A DNA stretch of 64,000 bases from PALSA-270 sp963770245 (GCA_963770245.1 CAVYOX010000006.1:73247-137246), one strand, 5' to 3'. Numbered from the stretch's first letter, positions 18,518-27,844 are shown. Numbers and translations are program-made. Notes: generated from the sequence alone by a model not told the origin.

Positions 18518-19329
18518 GATTGCTTTCGCGCCTGCCGCGCGCGACGTTGCGTGGGGTGTACGAGCCAGGCAATCCCGATGCTCACCGCATAGAGCGCAAT
18601 CATCGGTGCCGCGAAAATACACATATTCAGAATGTCGGAGGTGGGGGTCACAATGGCGGCAATGATAAAGATGACGAGAATGGAGTAGCGAAAATTTCGC
18701 CACATCCAGCCTGCATTCACGATTCCCATCAGGGCCAGGAAAAATACGAGGATCGGTAGCTCGAACACCAGGCCCATCCCGATGATGATGGTGAGGAATA
18801 GATCGGTATACTCGCTCACCGTGATCATGGGCTGAAATTGCTTGCCGAAATCAATCAGGAAATCGAGCGCCCTGGGGTAGGCGATCTTGTAACCGAAAAG
18901 ACCGCCCGCCAAGAACAGAAACACGGTCGAGAACATGAAGGGGAAAACGTAGCGCTTCTCGTGGCGATAGAGGCCGGGCGAGATGAACATCCACACTTGG
19001 TAGAGGACAAACGGCGAGGCCACGAACAACCCCGCGAGCAGGGTGATCTTCACGTAGAGATTGAAGGGCTCGGTGGGATTGAGATAGACCAACTTCTCCG
19101 CCATCCCGTTTTTGTGCAGGGCCTCCATGATGGGGCGCTGCATAAACGTGTAGATCCGCTCGTGATAGGTCCAGCAGACCACGAACCCAGTACCCACCGA
19201 TACGATGGAGTAGATGAGACGGCGCCGGAGTTCCTCGAGGTGCTCGAGGAAACCCATGGCACGCATCTCCTCCTGCGGCTGCTCGTCGTCCTTTTGTTCA
19301 GGAGACATTTCGGCGATGCTATCAGGCAT
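18514..19329 (-). CDS. tatC: Sec-independent protein translocase TatC
   Basis: A 271-residue TatC, the receptor for twin-arginine signal peptides in the inner membrane. Seen: MGFLEHLEELRRRLIYSI at the first cytoplasmic end, PTEPFNLYVKITLLAGLFVASPFVLYQVWMFISPGLY (the conserved periplasmic loop and helix three), and six hydrophobic helices in all. ATG 19329 is chosen because it overlaps the end of tatB by eight bases; a longer frame reading to 19560 is a shadow of tatB. An acidic, glutamine-rich N-terminal tail precedes the core. It overlaps the M28 peptidase start by four bases. Confidence 0.94.
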   Translation of the reverse strand: MPDSIAEMSPEQKDDEQPQEEMRAMGFLEHLEELRRRLIYSIVSVGTGFVVCWTYHERIYTFMQRPIMEALHKNGMAEKLVYLNPTEPFNLYVKITLLAGLFVASPFVLYQVWMFISPGLYRHEKRYVFPFMFSTVFLFLAGGLFGYKIAYPRALDFLIDFGKQFQPMITVSEYTDLFLTIIIGMGLVFELPILVFFLALMGIVNAGWMWRNFRYSILVIFIIAAIVTPTSDILNMCIFAAPMIALYAVSIGIAWLVHPTQRRARQARKQS

Positions 19330-19612
19330 CGGGAGCCTTGGGTTCGAAAGTCGCCTCGAGAGTCGGGATGGCTTCGGCCTGCCTGGGAAGCGCACCGACC
19401 GCCGGTTGGGCCGGAGGCAGAATGGTCTGGCGTGGCTTCTCCACTTCCAGTTGATTGATCTCAGCTTCGATCTGCGCTTTGAATTCGTTCGAGGCGCGCT
19501 TGAACTCATTGAGCGCTCGCCCGATCTGCCGACCAATCTCCGGTAGCTTCTTGGGCCCAAAGATGATCAAGGCCAGCAGGAAGATGAAGATCATGTCGGG
19601 AAAGCTGTTCAT
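19322..19612 (-). CDS. tatB: Twin-arginine translocase subunit TatA/TatB
   Basis: A 96-residue protein with a single N-terminal membrane helix (FPDMIFIFLLALIIFGPKKLPE) ending in the invariant FGPKKLPE hinge, then an amphipathic helix IGRQIGRALNEFKRASNEF, and a proline/alanine-rich tail. It pairs with TatC to export folded proteins. The glutamate/proline in the helix start and the tail length fit TatB, but one-subunit TatA-type function is possible because no other tatA is in the window. Start ATG 19612 rather than the upstream in-frame ATG 19648. First gene of the tatB-tatC-M28 operon. Confidence 0.9.
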   Translation of the reverse strand: MNSFPDMIFIFLLALIIFGPKKLPEIGRQIGRALNEFKRASNEFKAQIEAEINQLEVEKPRQTILPPAQPAVGALPRQAEAIPTLEATFEPKAPDA

Positions 19613-19862
19613 GCAGTCATAATACTGCTGAGAGTGGACTGGCAGCAATCAGCCGACAAACCGGCGCGGACCGTGGGGCCTCGCGCTCCGGTGCTGTGGT
19701 GCTTGACAATTCGGTTACCTCAGCAAGTTCCCGTCGCGTTTGGCGGTTGACACCAGCGACCCCAGAAAATAAGATTCAGCAAAATTTGAAGCCGGTTCTT
19801 GCTTGGGCAGTGAATCAGCGGGCCGGTGCGGATTCGGGTCGAGGCGTTCAAGGAGCTTAACC

Positions 19863-20894
19863 ATGCGAAAGACTCTGTGGCTCATAGCATTCGTGGGGCT
19901 GATCCTTCCATTGGGGGTGCGCGCGCAGGCCCCGGCCACTCCGGCGGCGGCCGCAGTGCCGGCCGCCCCCGCTCCCGCCACCGGACGCAAGAAGCGGGTG
20001 GCGGTTTTCGATTTCGACTACGCCACGGTGCACGCCGGAGTTGCAGGAATCTTCGGCCAGGATGTCGACATCGGGAAAGGCATCTGTGACCTATTGGTCA
20101 CCGACTTGGTCAAGGATGGCACTTACTCGGTGATTGAGCGCAAGGCGCTCGACAAGATCATGGCCGAGCAAAATTTTTCCAACAGCGACCGCGCCAATCC
20201 CACTTCCGCCGCGAAACTCGGGAAGTTGCTGGGAGTGGATGCGATTATCGTGGGCAGCATCACGGAGTTTGGCAACGAGACCAAGAACACCGGCGCCGGG
20301 GGCGGGGGCGGAGGATTTGGCGGGTTCGGCTTGGGCGGCTTTAAGCATAGCAGCAGCAAAGCGAACGTAGCCATCACAGCCCGGCTGGTGGATGTGGATA
20401 CGGCGGAAATTCTCGGGGTCGCCGAAGGCAAGGGTCAATCGTCGCGCTCGAGCACCTCGATGCTCGGCGGGGGAGGCCACTGGGGCGGGTTTGGCGCCGG
20501 TGGAGTGAATTTCGGGAGCAGCGACTTCCAGAACACGATCATCGGCGAGGCGGTCAAGTTGGCGACCGATCAACTGACGACCGAAGTCATCGCCGACAAC
20601 ACCAAGCTGACTACCCGCACGGTCGTGGTTGAAGGCCTGGTGGCGGCAGTCGACAGCGGGCAGATTGTACTGAATGTCGGCACCAAGGACGGAGTAAAAG
20701 TGGGGGACGAACTCAATGTCCTACGGGTGACTCATGAGATCAAGGATCCCGCGACCGGCAAAGTCATCCGTAAGATGACTTCTCCCGTCGGCGTGGTCAA
20801 AGTCACCGACGTGGATGATCAGTCCGCGGTTTGCACCGCGGTCTCCGGCGCCGCCTTCAAAGTTGGGGACATGGTGAAGACGGTTACGCAATAG
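19863..20894 (+). CDS. CsgG/curli-assembly-like secreted protein with glycine-rich insertions
   Basis: A 343-residue exported protein. Signal peptide at residues 1-22 (ending GVRAQA), an alanine/proline linker, then a CsgG-like fold: RKKRVAVFDFDYATV, ICDLLVTDLVKDGTYSVIERKALDKIMAEQNFS, and AAKLGKLLGVDAIIVGSITEFG, the typical anticodon-binding-like core of the CsgG/DUF799 family. Two glycine-rich stretches interrupt it (about residues 143-161 and 200-221). No lipobox cysteine follows the signal, unlike true CsgG lipoproteins. The last 90 residues form a second domain with VGTKDGVKVGDELNV. No curli genes are nearby, so a secretion pore role is only a possibility. Confidence 0.8.
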   Translation: MRKTLWLIAFVGLILPLGVRAQAPATPAAAAVPAAPAPATGRKKRVAVFDFDYATVHAGVAGIFGQDVDIGKGICDLLVTDLVKDGTYSVIERKALDKIMAEQNFSNSDRANPTSAAKLGKLLGVDAIIVGSITEFGNETKNTGAGGGGGGFGGFGLGGFKHSSSKANVAITARLVDVDTAEILGVAEGKGQSSRSSTSMLGGGGHWGGFGAGGVNFGSSDFQNTIIGEAVKLATDQLTTEVIADNTKLTTRTVVVEGLVAAVDSGQIVLNVGTKDGVKVGDELNVLRVTHEIKDPATGKVIRKMTSPVGVVKVTDVDDQSAVCTAVSGAAFKVGDMVKTVTQ

Positions 20895-20933
20895 CGAAGT
20901 TGTAGGGCGCGACGAACCGGACTTGGGAGTGAA

Positions 20934-20973
20934 ACTGGTTGGGCACCCGTGGTTTCCGGGTGCCCAAACCAGT
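20934..20973 (+). other. Strong imperfect hairpin downstream of the CsgG-like gene
   Basis: The arms ACTGGTT-GGGCACCC and GGGTGCCC-A-AACCAGT pair over 15 bases with one bulged A and a nine-base loop. It begins 40 bases after the stop codon. No T-run follows, so it may slow RNA decay or stabilise the 3' end rather than terminate alone. A separate terminator follows at 21022. Confidence 0.6.
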
Positions 20974-21021
20974 CCCGATTCGGTCCCGGAATTCAGTTCC
21001 CAATCTCCTGCCAACCTAGTC

Positions 21022-21040
21022 CCTGCTTCCGCGGGTTTTT
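21022..21040 (+). terminator. Rho-independent terminator
   Basis: Stem CCTGC / GCGGG (one T-G wobble) with loop TTCC, followed directly by five T. It lies between the CsgG-like gene and the processing protease gene, separating two plus-strand transcripts. Confidence 0.6.
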
Positions 21041-21205
21041 GCATCTAACTCGAGAAAGAAGCGGCCGCTGGTGACTCCTCGGACCAATTTGCGGGGTTAC
21101 TTAGGGGTGCCTAGCCGGCGGTCGGGGCCCGATGAGGGCGTGCTATACTTTCAGCAATAACGGTCGCGGCACGTCGTCGATACCCGTTGTCGAAGGACAT
21201 TTCAG

Positions 21206-22816
21206 ATGGCCAGCAGTTCTCGTCGCAGCTTCATTGTAATCATCCTGTTTCTTGCAACTTGCGGATTTCTGGGCATGCTGTTCGCGCAGAAAAACCCGTC
21301 CGTTGCGCCCAGTTCCGACTACGACGTTCGTGACAGCCTGAAGGAATTTACCGAAGTCTACAGCATTGTCGAGGCGAACTACGCCGAACCGCTCGACGCC
21401 GATAAGGCCATCTACGACGGCGCCATTCCCGGCATGCTGCATGTGCTCGATCCGCACTCCAATTTTTTTGATCCGAAAGCCTATTCGCTGCTGAAGGAAG
21501 ATCAGCGCGGCAAGTATTACGGCGTGGGCATGCAAGTCGGGCCGCGTAACGTGAACAACCGGACCGTGGTCATTGTGATTGCGCCCTTCGTGGGCACACC
21601 GGCCTATCGGGCAGGCATTCAGCCCGGCGACATTATCGCGGCAGTGGATGGCAAAGCCACCGATCATATGAGCACGTCCGACGTGGCGGACTTGCTGAAA
21701 GGCCCGAAAGGCACGACCGTCCACATCACCATCTTGCGCGAGGGCGCGGAAAAGCCGCTCGAGTTCAGCGTGGTGCGGGATGAGATTCCACGCTACAGCG
21801 TTGACCTGCACTTCGTCATTCAGCCGGGTATCGGCTACATGCACATCAGCGGGTTCAATGAGACCACGGAAACCGAAGTGCAGAGCGCGCTCGACGAGAT
21901 GGGCGATCTCAAGGGTTTGATCCTTGACCTGCGGCAGAATCCCGGCGGACTGCTCAGCGAGGGCGTCGGCGTGGCTGACAAGTTCCTGCACAAGGGTCAG
22001 CTGATCGTTTCCCATCACGGCCGCGCCTCTTCGGAAAAGCGCTATACCGCCACCCATGGCAATGCGGGCAAAGATTATCCCTTGGTTGTGCTGGTAAACC
22101 GCGGAACGGCATCAGCGGCTGAGATCGTGGCCGGCGCCATTCAGGACCATGACCGCGGCCTGATCGTCGGCGAAACCACCTTCGGCAAGGGTTTAGTGCA
22201 AACCGTATACCCGCTCTCGGAAAACACCGGCTTGGCTCTCACCACCGCCAAGTACTACACCCCGAGTGGACGGCTGATTCAGCGCGATTATTCGAACGTC
22301 TCGCTCTACGACTACTACTTCGAGCGGGACAAAGAGTCCAGCACGACCGGCCGAGAGGTCAAGCTTACCGACGGTGGCCGCACGGTTTACGGCGGCGGCG
22401 GAATCACGCCCGACGTCAAGCTTCCGGCGGTGAAGAGCAATCATTTCGAGGACGAACTGCTGCAGCATTACGCGTTTTTCAATTTCGCCAAACACTACAT
22501 GGTGAGCCACCATCCGGATGAGAAGAAATTTCAGGTGGATGACGCGCTGCTCCAGGAGTTCCGTAAGTTCTTGGACTCGGAGAGTGTGCAATACACTGAG
22601 ACCGAACTGCAACAGAACCTCGACTGGACGAAATCGAACATCAAGAGTGAGATCTTCATTGATGCTTTTGGCCAGGATGAAGGCCTGAAAGTGCGGGCGG
22701 AAGCCGACCCAGAAGTCGTCAAAGCTCTCGAGTTGCTGCCCCAGGCCAAGCAACTGGCAGATAGCGCGCGCCGGGTTGTGGCCGAGCGCACGGGCACTAA
22801 CTCGTTGAATCAGTAG
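21206..22816 (+). CDS. S41-family C-terminal processing peptidase
   Basis: A 536-residue periplasmic serine protease of the CtpA/Prc group. An N-terminal membrane anchor or signal (IVIILFLATCGFLGMLFA) is followed by a helical region, a PDZ domain (about residues 95-190, with YYGVGMQVG and GIQPGDIIAAVDG), and the S41 core: GLILDLRQNPGG, then VLVNRGTASAAEIVAGAIQD with the nucleophilic serine, and GETTFGKGLVQT with the catalytic lysine. A C-terminal helical extension of about 130 residues completes it. It trims or degrades envelope proteins. It begins after a terminator, so it has its own promoter in the 165 bases upstream. Confidence 0.93.
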   Translation: MASSSRRSFIVIILFLATCGFLGMLFAQKNPSVAPSSDYDVRDSLKEFTEVYSIVEANYAEPLDADKAIYDGAIPGMLHVLDPHSNFFDPKAYSLLKEDQRGKYYGVGMQVGPRNVNNRTVVIVIAPFVGTPAYRAGIQPGDIIAAVDGKATDHMSTSDVADLLKGPKGTTVHITILREGAEKPLEFSVVRDEIPRYSVDLHFVIQPGIGYMHISGFNETTETEVQSALDEMGDLKGLILDLRQNPGGLLSEGVGVADKFLHKGQLIVSHHGRASSEKRYTATHGNAGKDYPLVVLVNRGTASAAEIVAGAIQDHDRGLIVGETTFGKGLVQTVYPLSENTGLALTTAKYYTPSGRLIQRDYSNVSLYDYYFERDKESSTTGREVKLTDGGRTVYGGGGITPDVKLPAVKSNHFEDELLQHYAFFNFAKHYMVSHHPDEKKFQVDDALLQEFRKFLDSESVQYTETELQQNLDWTKSNIKSEIFIDAFGQDEGLKVRAEADPEVVKALELLPQAKQLADSARRVVAERTGTNSLNQ

Positions 22817-23108
22817 CTGGTTTGCCCCTTCCGGAAGGTTTGGGTCTGGCCGGCATTTTGCTGGCTGGCTTGGGCCCTTCCCCTGTTTTCTTGCTTCTTT
22901 CCTAGGCTTCGTCGGTGGGTTGGCTGCCGGCGCTGATTTCATTGACTTGCCCCCGGGACTATGTGAGAATTCGCCCAGAATCCGCTCTCGGGGCTGGGTT
23001 TGACGGGGTCCCGCGACCCAATGTGGAGCTTTCGGATGGCGAAGCCACTTTCCCACGGTAGGCTAAGTTTGCTCTTTGGACCCGCCGGTTCCGGGACATT
23101 GCACCCGC

Positions 23109-23642
23109 ATGGTAGATAAGGGAGTCTGGATGCTGGCTACCTTGGTTGCCATTCCCGCAGGCGGGATGGACTGGCGTACGCGCCGTATTCCTAATTGGTT
23201 GACCGTGCCGGCCTTGTTCGCGGGAGTGGTCGCCAATTCCGTGGCTGGGGGCTGGGCGGGCGCGAAGAGTTCATTGCTCGGGGCCGGGCTGGGTTTAGCG
23301 GTTCTGCTGCCCTTCGTGTTGCTGCGCAGCCTGGGTGCAGGCGACTGGAAACTGGTGGGTGCGTTGGGCGCCTTTCTCGGTTTCGAGCGCCTGATCGTGG
23401 TGCTGTTCGCAGCCGTACTCGTTGCCGGAGTGATGGCGGTGATCTTGGTGGTGTGGAAGCGTCGGGTGCGGCAGACGGTCGGCAACTTGTGGCATCTGTT
23501 AGCAGCATTCTTTACATTTCACCTGCCCGCTTCCGAGCTTTCGCTCGACAACCCGCAGGCGTTGAAAGTGCCGTTTGGTGTGGCGGTGGCGATTGCGGTA
23601 GTTCTTTACACTGTCAGGCAGGCATGGTGGGGGGTATCCTGA
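23109..23642 (+). CDS. Prepilin peptidase (A24/CpaA-like)
   Basis: A 177-residue inner-membrane aspartyl peptidase that cleaves type IV/Flp prepilins. The two catalytic aspartates are visible in GGMDWRTRRIPN and in the GxGD motif LGAGDWKLVGALG. About five membrane helices; the N-methylation domain of full PilD enzymes is absent, as in CpaA/TadV. ATG 23109 is preferred to a TTG at 23076. The next genes are two TadE proteins and a TadG-like gene, so this is the maturation enzyme of a Tad pilus module. The 290 bases before it, after the protease gene, hold no gene I can support. Confidence 0.85.
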   Translation: MVDKGVWMLATLVAIPAGGMDWRTRRIPNWLTVPALFAGVVANSVAGGWAGAKSSLLGAGLGLAVLLPFVLLRSLGAGDWKLVGALGAFLGFERLIVVLFAAVLVAGVMAVILVVWKRRVRQTVGNLWHLLAAFFTFHLPASELSLDNPQALKVPFGVAVAIAVVLYTVRQAWWGVS

Positions 23643-23702
23643 GAAGGTGCGCGCGGCCATTTTACGCGGCGCGTTCGAGGAACCCGCAAACGGGGGAGCA
23701 AT

Positions 23703-24281
23703 ATGGCAGAGCAGACAATCAGACCGTGGAAAGGGATTCTCACCGACACCGGCGGGCAGGAAATTGCCGAGGCGGCAGTGGTATTGCCGATCGTGTTCTT
23801 GCTCCTGATCGGGATCATGACGTTTGCCCGCGCCTACAACATCTACACCACCATTACCTATGCCGCGCAGGAGGGAGCACGCCTCGCCGCCCAATCGAGC
23901 AGCGCCAGCGCAGGCAATACACCGTCGACAGCACTCGATGTTGCCAACCGAGTGGCCGCGGTCTTGCAAGCCTCCAGCATTGATCCCGGCCAAATCCAGA
24001 CCTTCCCAGGCACAGCAGCGCTGACTGCCTGCGGCGGCGGCGCGCCCGTCTGCGACAGCTCTAATAACAACGTAACCGTCTGCACCAACGTGGAAATCAA
24101 TGCCACGACCAGACGGAGACGACGGGGCGGCGGCGGGGGCGGGACAACGGTCACGGGGCCGACGGCTTGCGGCGCCACGGTCAGCTTCCAGTACCCGTAT
24201 AAGTTTCTGTTGCCGTTCGTTTCGGTGAACGGCAAGACGATTAATATGATTGCGGACGTAGAGGTCCCAGAGGAGAACTGA
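23703..24281 (+). CDS. TadE-like pilus assembly pseudopilin, copy 1
   Basis: A 192-residue minor pseudopilin. The N-terminal region has the TadE pattern GQEIAEAAVVLPIVFLLLIGIMTFARAYNIYTTITYAAQEGARLAA, with the glutamate five residues into the hydrophobic helix. The C-terminal part is periplasmic and contains an odd low-complexity insert of five arginines followed by six glycines (about residue 139-150). TadE proteins are processed by the prepilin peptidase and assist Flp pilus assembly. Its TGA overlaps the next gene's ATG (TGATG). Confidence 0.85.
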   Translation: MAEQTIRPWKGILTDTGGQEIAEAAVVLPIVFLLLIGIMTFARAYNIYTTITYAAQEGARLAAQSSSASAGNTPSTALDVANRVAAVLQASSIDPGQIQTFPGTAALTACGGGAPVCDSSNNNVTVCTNVEINATTRRRRRGGGGGGTTVTGPTACGATVSFQYPYKFLLPFVSVNGKTINMIADVEVPEEN

Positions 24282-24871
24282 TGCGCGGTCCTAGCAGCGA
24301 TCGCCCGGCGGGTGCCCGTCCCCGGCAACTTCCGCCTCTCGGCAACGAAGCCGGCGTGCAACTGGTCGAATTGGCGATCCTGCTTCCCCTGCTCATGGTC
24401 CTGGTCGTCGGAGTTTTCGATTTCGGCGCGGCTTTCAATCTCAAGCAACAGCTGACCGATGCCGCCCGCTCGGCCGCGGGCTTCGGTTCCATCCAGCCGA
24501 CTAATGACCTGGCCAACGGCGGAATTCCAAATTCGGTCGTTTCCATTCGAAACCTGGTGGATGACCATCTGGTGGCGGCGGGAATCAACGACTGCAATCT
24601 GCTGCGGACAGGCGGCGCTCAATCGGGGACCTTGGTCTGGACGTTTTCCGCCGCCGGGAATGGCTGCCCCGGAACCCTTACTCTGACGGTTGATCGGAGT
24701 TACGCGTATCCGGCGTCGATTGGGGTGAACGTGATTTCCACCCACGTGCAAATCAGCTATCCCTATCAGTGGCAGTTCGGCAACGTCATCGGGCTGCTGG
24801 CCCCGGGCGCGACTTATGCGAATGGAGTCACTCAGATTCCGGTGGACGCAATCGTGCCGAACGCGGATTGA
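24281..24871 (+). CDS. TadE-like pilus assembly pseudopilin, copy 2
   Basis: A 196-residue second TadE. The family helix is AGVQLVELAILLPLLMVLVVGVFDFGAAFNLKQQLTDAARSAAG, after about 25 polar residues. The remaining 140 residues are a soluble domain rich in threonine and glycine with one cysteine pair (NDCNLLR and GNGCPGTL). Start ATG 24281 shares a base with the preceding stop codon. Two tandem TadE genes followed by a TadG gene is a common Acidobacteria layout (inference from general knowledge). Confidence 0.85.
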   Translation: MRGPSSDRPAGARPRQLPPLGNEAGVQLVELAILLPLLMVLVVGVFDFGAAFNLKQQLTDAARSAAGFGSIQPTNDLANGGIPNSVVSIRNLVDDHLVAAGINDCNLLRTGGAQSGTLVWTFSAAGNGCPGTLTLTVDRSYAYPASIGVNVISTHVQISYPYQWQFGNVIGLLAPGATYANGVTQIPVDAIVPNAD

Positions 24872-24882
24872 GAGACCGGATC

Positions 24883-26163
24883 ATGCGTACGAAACCTGTT
24901 CCGCTCAAGCATCGCAAGCAACGCGGCCAGACCCTGGTGCTGGTTGCGCTCTGCCTAGTGGTTCTGATCTCGATGGCGGCCCTGGCCATCGATCTGACCA
25001 CGCTCTATGTGGCTCGCGGCGAAATGCAACGAGCTGCCGACGCCGCGGCTTTGGCTGGAGCTCAGGCCTTCGTGTCATCCGGAACGACGACTGATCCCGG
25101 CAATGGTAATTTGAAGATACTCGCGACCATTCTTGCCACCAGCTACGTCAATGGCGTGACCGCGAGGAATTTGGTGGGTGGAGTGTCCCCGGTCCCGACC
25201 ACAAGCTTTGACTTCACCACGCATCCCGGAAATCCGCAAATCACGGTCACCATGCAACGGACTGACGTTCCGACTTTTTTTGCCCGCATTTTCGGGCAGA
25301 GGCTAGCGACGGTGAGCGCGACGGCCATTGCGGAAGCTTACAATTCGTCGAACACAACGGGCGCTTCTGGCAGCATGCCGCCGGTGGCGCCAACCTGCAC
25401 CAAGCCTTGGTTGGTTGCCAATCTCGACCCCGATCACGGGGGCGCGATCCCGCATCCTTTGTGAACAACGATGGCTCGCTCGAGAACCCGGGAGTTTGGG
25501 CGACCGGGCGGCATCATTGCAGAGTCGATTACCTTGCCCGACATTTGGCCATCCCGGCTCACTGGCCCCACTCCCCACTCCCGGTTACCTGCCGGCGAAC
25601 CTGCCCAACGCGCCGGGTGGTACCTGCCCATCCTGTTCGGGGGAGGGTGGCAATTTTGCGGAAAGTGTGGCTTGCTGCGACACCGCGAACGCCGCTCAGT
25701 ATAGCTGCGGGGCGAACCCCCTCGACCCTCACCGTTGACACCAACAGCGATACGTGCGGGCTCGCTGGCGGGAGCGGCGTGCCTGCTGACGGGTGCCGGC
25801 GGCTCGGGCCCGACCCACGGGGGAAATGACATTCTCGACCCCATCAACTTCCAGACCAGCGGTGGGGTCGATCCCATGCAAATTCAATCGGGAACCGCGC
25901 CTCACTCGGGAGAGGTTGTCACCACGAGTGGGCAGATCGTGACTTTGCCGATCATCGACAAAAATGTCGGCGGCCCAACCGTGAATGTTGTCGGATTCAT
26001 GCAGGCCTTTGTTCAGAGTACGAGTGATACGGGCCTGCATCCCGGAGCCATTACGATGTACGTGCTCAACATTTCCGGCTGCGGGACCAACATCAACGCC
26101 GGGGCCGCACCAGTTTCTGGCGGCGGGGTCTCTCCCGTTCCGGTGCGTCTGATTCACCCATAG
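24883..26163 (+). pseudogene. TadG-like pilus assembly protein, reading frame broken about five times
   Basis: The intact N-terminus (24883-25445) is typical TadG: RGQTLVLVALCLVVLISMAALAIDLTTLYVARGEMQRAADAAALAGAQ, then a soluble part to KPWLVANLDPDHGG. From there the same protein continues only if the frame is switched: frame 3 at about 25446-25508 (FVNNDGSLENPGVWATG), frame 1 to about 25570 (GGIIAESITLPD), frame 2 to about 25718 (GGTCPSCSGEGGNFAESVACCDT), frame 3 to about 25770 (TLTVDTNSDTCG), then frame 1 to 26163 (PVNVVGF-type ending GGGVSPVPVRLIHP). Each piece reads like the family. Changes fall at G- or C-runs, so sequencing or assembly indels are as likely as true decay. Confidence 0.75.
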
Positions 26164-26188
26164 CTATAGCCAGGACACGAGCGTCTGG

Positions 26189-27103
26189 TTACTGCGGCGG
26201 TGGGGTCGCTGCCTCGGGCGGAGGCGGGGGCTCGGGCGCAGGTTCGGGCGCGACCGGTGGAGGCTCGGGCTGCGGTTCGGGTCCGGGGTCGGCGACCGCC
26301 GGCGGATTGTTGTTTACCGGCGTCTCCATTCCTTCCGGTCCCCGGGGAGTGAGAATGATGTTGGTCACCTGGGCCAAGTCCTGACCGGACCCAACCAAAA
26401 TGAAGTTGTAGGCCGAGCCATTGAGCAACGCGCTCAGGGCTTCCCGCGGCGGCGCCGGCCCCACATCGGCAATTACGGTCTCCTGAGCCATCCCGGGCGG
26501 GATGGTAATGCGGGCCCCAGTTGACTGCTGCACCTCGTGGAGAACCTCAGTCAGGGTGGCCTTGTTGGCCCAGATTCTCAGTTTTCCGTCGCGGAAAACA
26601 ACTTCCACGCGAGGCGGCGGTTTCGCAGCCTGGACTTGCGGCGCGACGTTCGCGGCCACCGGGCCCGACACGAGAGGCGCGGCGGTGTGGTTGTCCTTCG
26701 CCATGATTTTGACGATCACCGCCCTGCCGGAGGGAAACACCTGATAGAGTTGCGGCGATTTCAAGTCCACCACCACTCGCGTCACCGGCGGGTTCGACTT
26801 GTAGAGGCCGATGCGAATTCCCTTCACCTCGCCCATGCTGACAATCAAGGGATGCAAACTGGGCCCCGGAATTGAATACGGCAAGTCGACGATGAGGCGA
26901 TCGGGACTCGAAACGACCAGGGTCTGAGGCTTGACCGGCTGGGTGGAATCAATCTCCAGTTCGAAATTACTGCCACGACTCAGCACGTCCACACGGCGAA
27001 TGGTGCCCACCGACGCCTCCGCCGCCTGCGCCGGCCTAGGCAAAACGAGGACTGGCCACAAGCATCCCGCCATCAACAGCGTTTTTCCTAGCAGACTTTG
27101 CAT
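26189..27103 (-). CDS. AMIN-domain secreted protein with proline-rich tail
   Basis: A 304-residue exported protein. Signal peptide residues 1-27 (ending PAQA), then an AMIN domain (about 35-130): IRRVDVLSRGSNFELEIDSTQPVKPQTLVVSSPDRLIVDLPYS and VKGIRIGLYKSNPPVTRVVVDL. AMIN domains bind peptidoglycan or localise secretin and amidase proteins. A second small domain, RVEVVFRDGKLRIWANKATLTEVLHEVQQSTGARITI, resembles the short secretin/TonB N-terminal fold. The last 45 residues are a proline/glutamate repeat. It is near the Tad cluster but on the other strand; a pilus-linked role is inference. Confidence 0.8.
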   Translation of the reverse strand: MQSLLGKTLLMAGCLWPVLVLPRPAQAAEASVGTIRRVDVLSRGSNFELEIDSTQPVKPQTLVVSSPDRLIVDLPYSIPGPSLHPLIVSMGEVKGIRIGLYKSNPPVTRVVVDLKSPQLYQVFPSGRAVIVKIMAKDNHTAAPLVSGPVAANVAPQVQAAKPPPRVEVVFRDGKLRIWANKATLTEVLHEVQQSTGARITIPPGMAQETVIADVGPAPPREALSALLNGSAYNFILVGSGQDLAQVTNIILTPRGPEGMETPVNNNPPAVADPGPEPQPEPPPVAPEPAPEPPPPPEAATPPPQ

Positions 27104-27343
27104 GGCTGCACCTTGATTTTAGCAGCGTTGCCCGAAATACGATCACCCGATAGGTCGGGGGCACTAACCATGCCGATAGTCTCCCCAAGGGCGAGGATGA
27201 GAGGCTTCTAATCGCCACTCGAAGCCATATCTTGCATTACCTCCGTCTCATCTTCATTTCTCCGGGGCATGACTAAAGCTCCGGTCACGGCGGGCGATAA
27301 TCTAGGTATGGCGGGAGCGCCAGTCAGACGGAGGGAGTCAGTC

Positions 27344-27844
27344 TTGAAAGTTCTGATCGCTGAAGATGATCCGTTCTTCCGGCGGCTTCTGCAAAAATTG
27401 CTGGCCTCGGAGTGTGAAGTCAGCACGGCGGAGGATGGCGACGCGGCGTGGACTCAGCTGCAACGCAGTGATGGCCCAGTTCTGGCCATTCTCGACTGGG
27501 TGATGCCTGGCATGTCGGGTCCACAATTGTGCCGCGAAGTGCGGGCCAACCCCACGACCGCCGGTGTCTATCTGATTCTGCTCACGGCAAGAAACAGCGC
27601 CGCCGATATTCTCGCCGGCATGCGCGCCGGAGCGGACGACTTCGTCACCAAACCTTTCGAGCCTGAGGAATTGCGCGTACGGGTCAGGCTCGGCCGCAAG
27701 GTCCTCGAACTCCGGCAGTCGATCACGGCCCACGAGATTATGCTCGCTGACGCAGTAGCTCGCGAACGGGTGCTGCAGGCTCGGCTCGCGGCGCTCGAAC
27801 AGACCATCCGAGCAAAATCGATCCCCAAGGGCGCCACCGCTTAG
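27344..27844 (+). CDS. Single-domain response regulator with helical tail
   Basis: A CheY-like receiver. Seen: LKVLIAEDDPFFRRLLQKLL (acidic pocket), VLAILDWVMPGMSGPQL (phosphorylated aspartate), ILLTARNS (threonine) and DDFVTKPFEPEEL (lysine). After the receiver comes a helical, coiled-coil-like tail of about 45 residues and no DNA-binding domain, so it may act by protein contact or feed a kinase elsewhere. The start is taken at TTG 27344 because GAGGGAG lies six bases upstream and the protein then begins exactly where receivers normally do; ATG 27308 or 27269 give longer forms. No histidine kinase in the window. Confidence 0.85.
   Translation: MKVLIAEDDPFFRRLLQKLLASECEVSTAEDGDAAWTQLQRSDGPVLAILDWVMPGMSGPQLCREVRANPTTAGVYLILLTARNSAADILAGMRAGADDFVTKPFEPEELRVRVRLGRKVLELRQSITAHEIMLADAVARERVLQARLAALEQTIRAKSIPKGATA

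Noticed and set aside
24100..24150. Arg5-Gly6 insert in the first TadE as a sign of frameshift
   Set aside because: The frame stays open and family-like on both sides, so it is more simply a low-complexity insertion.
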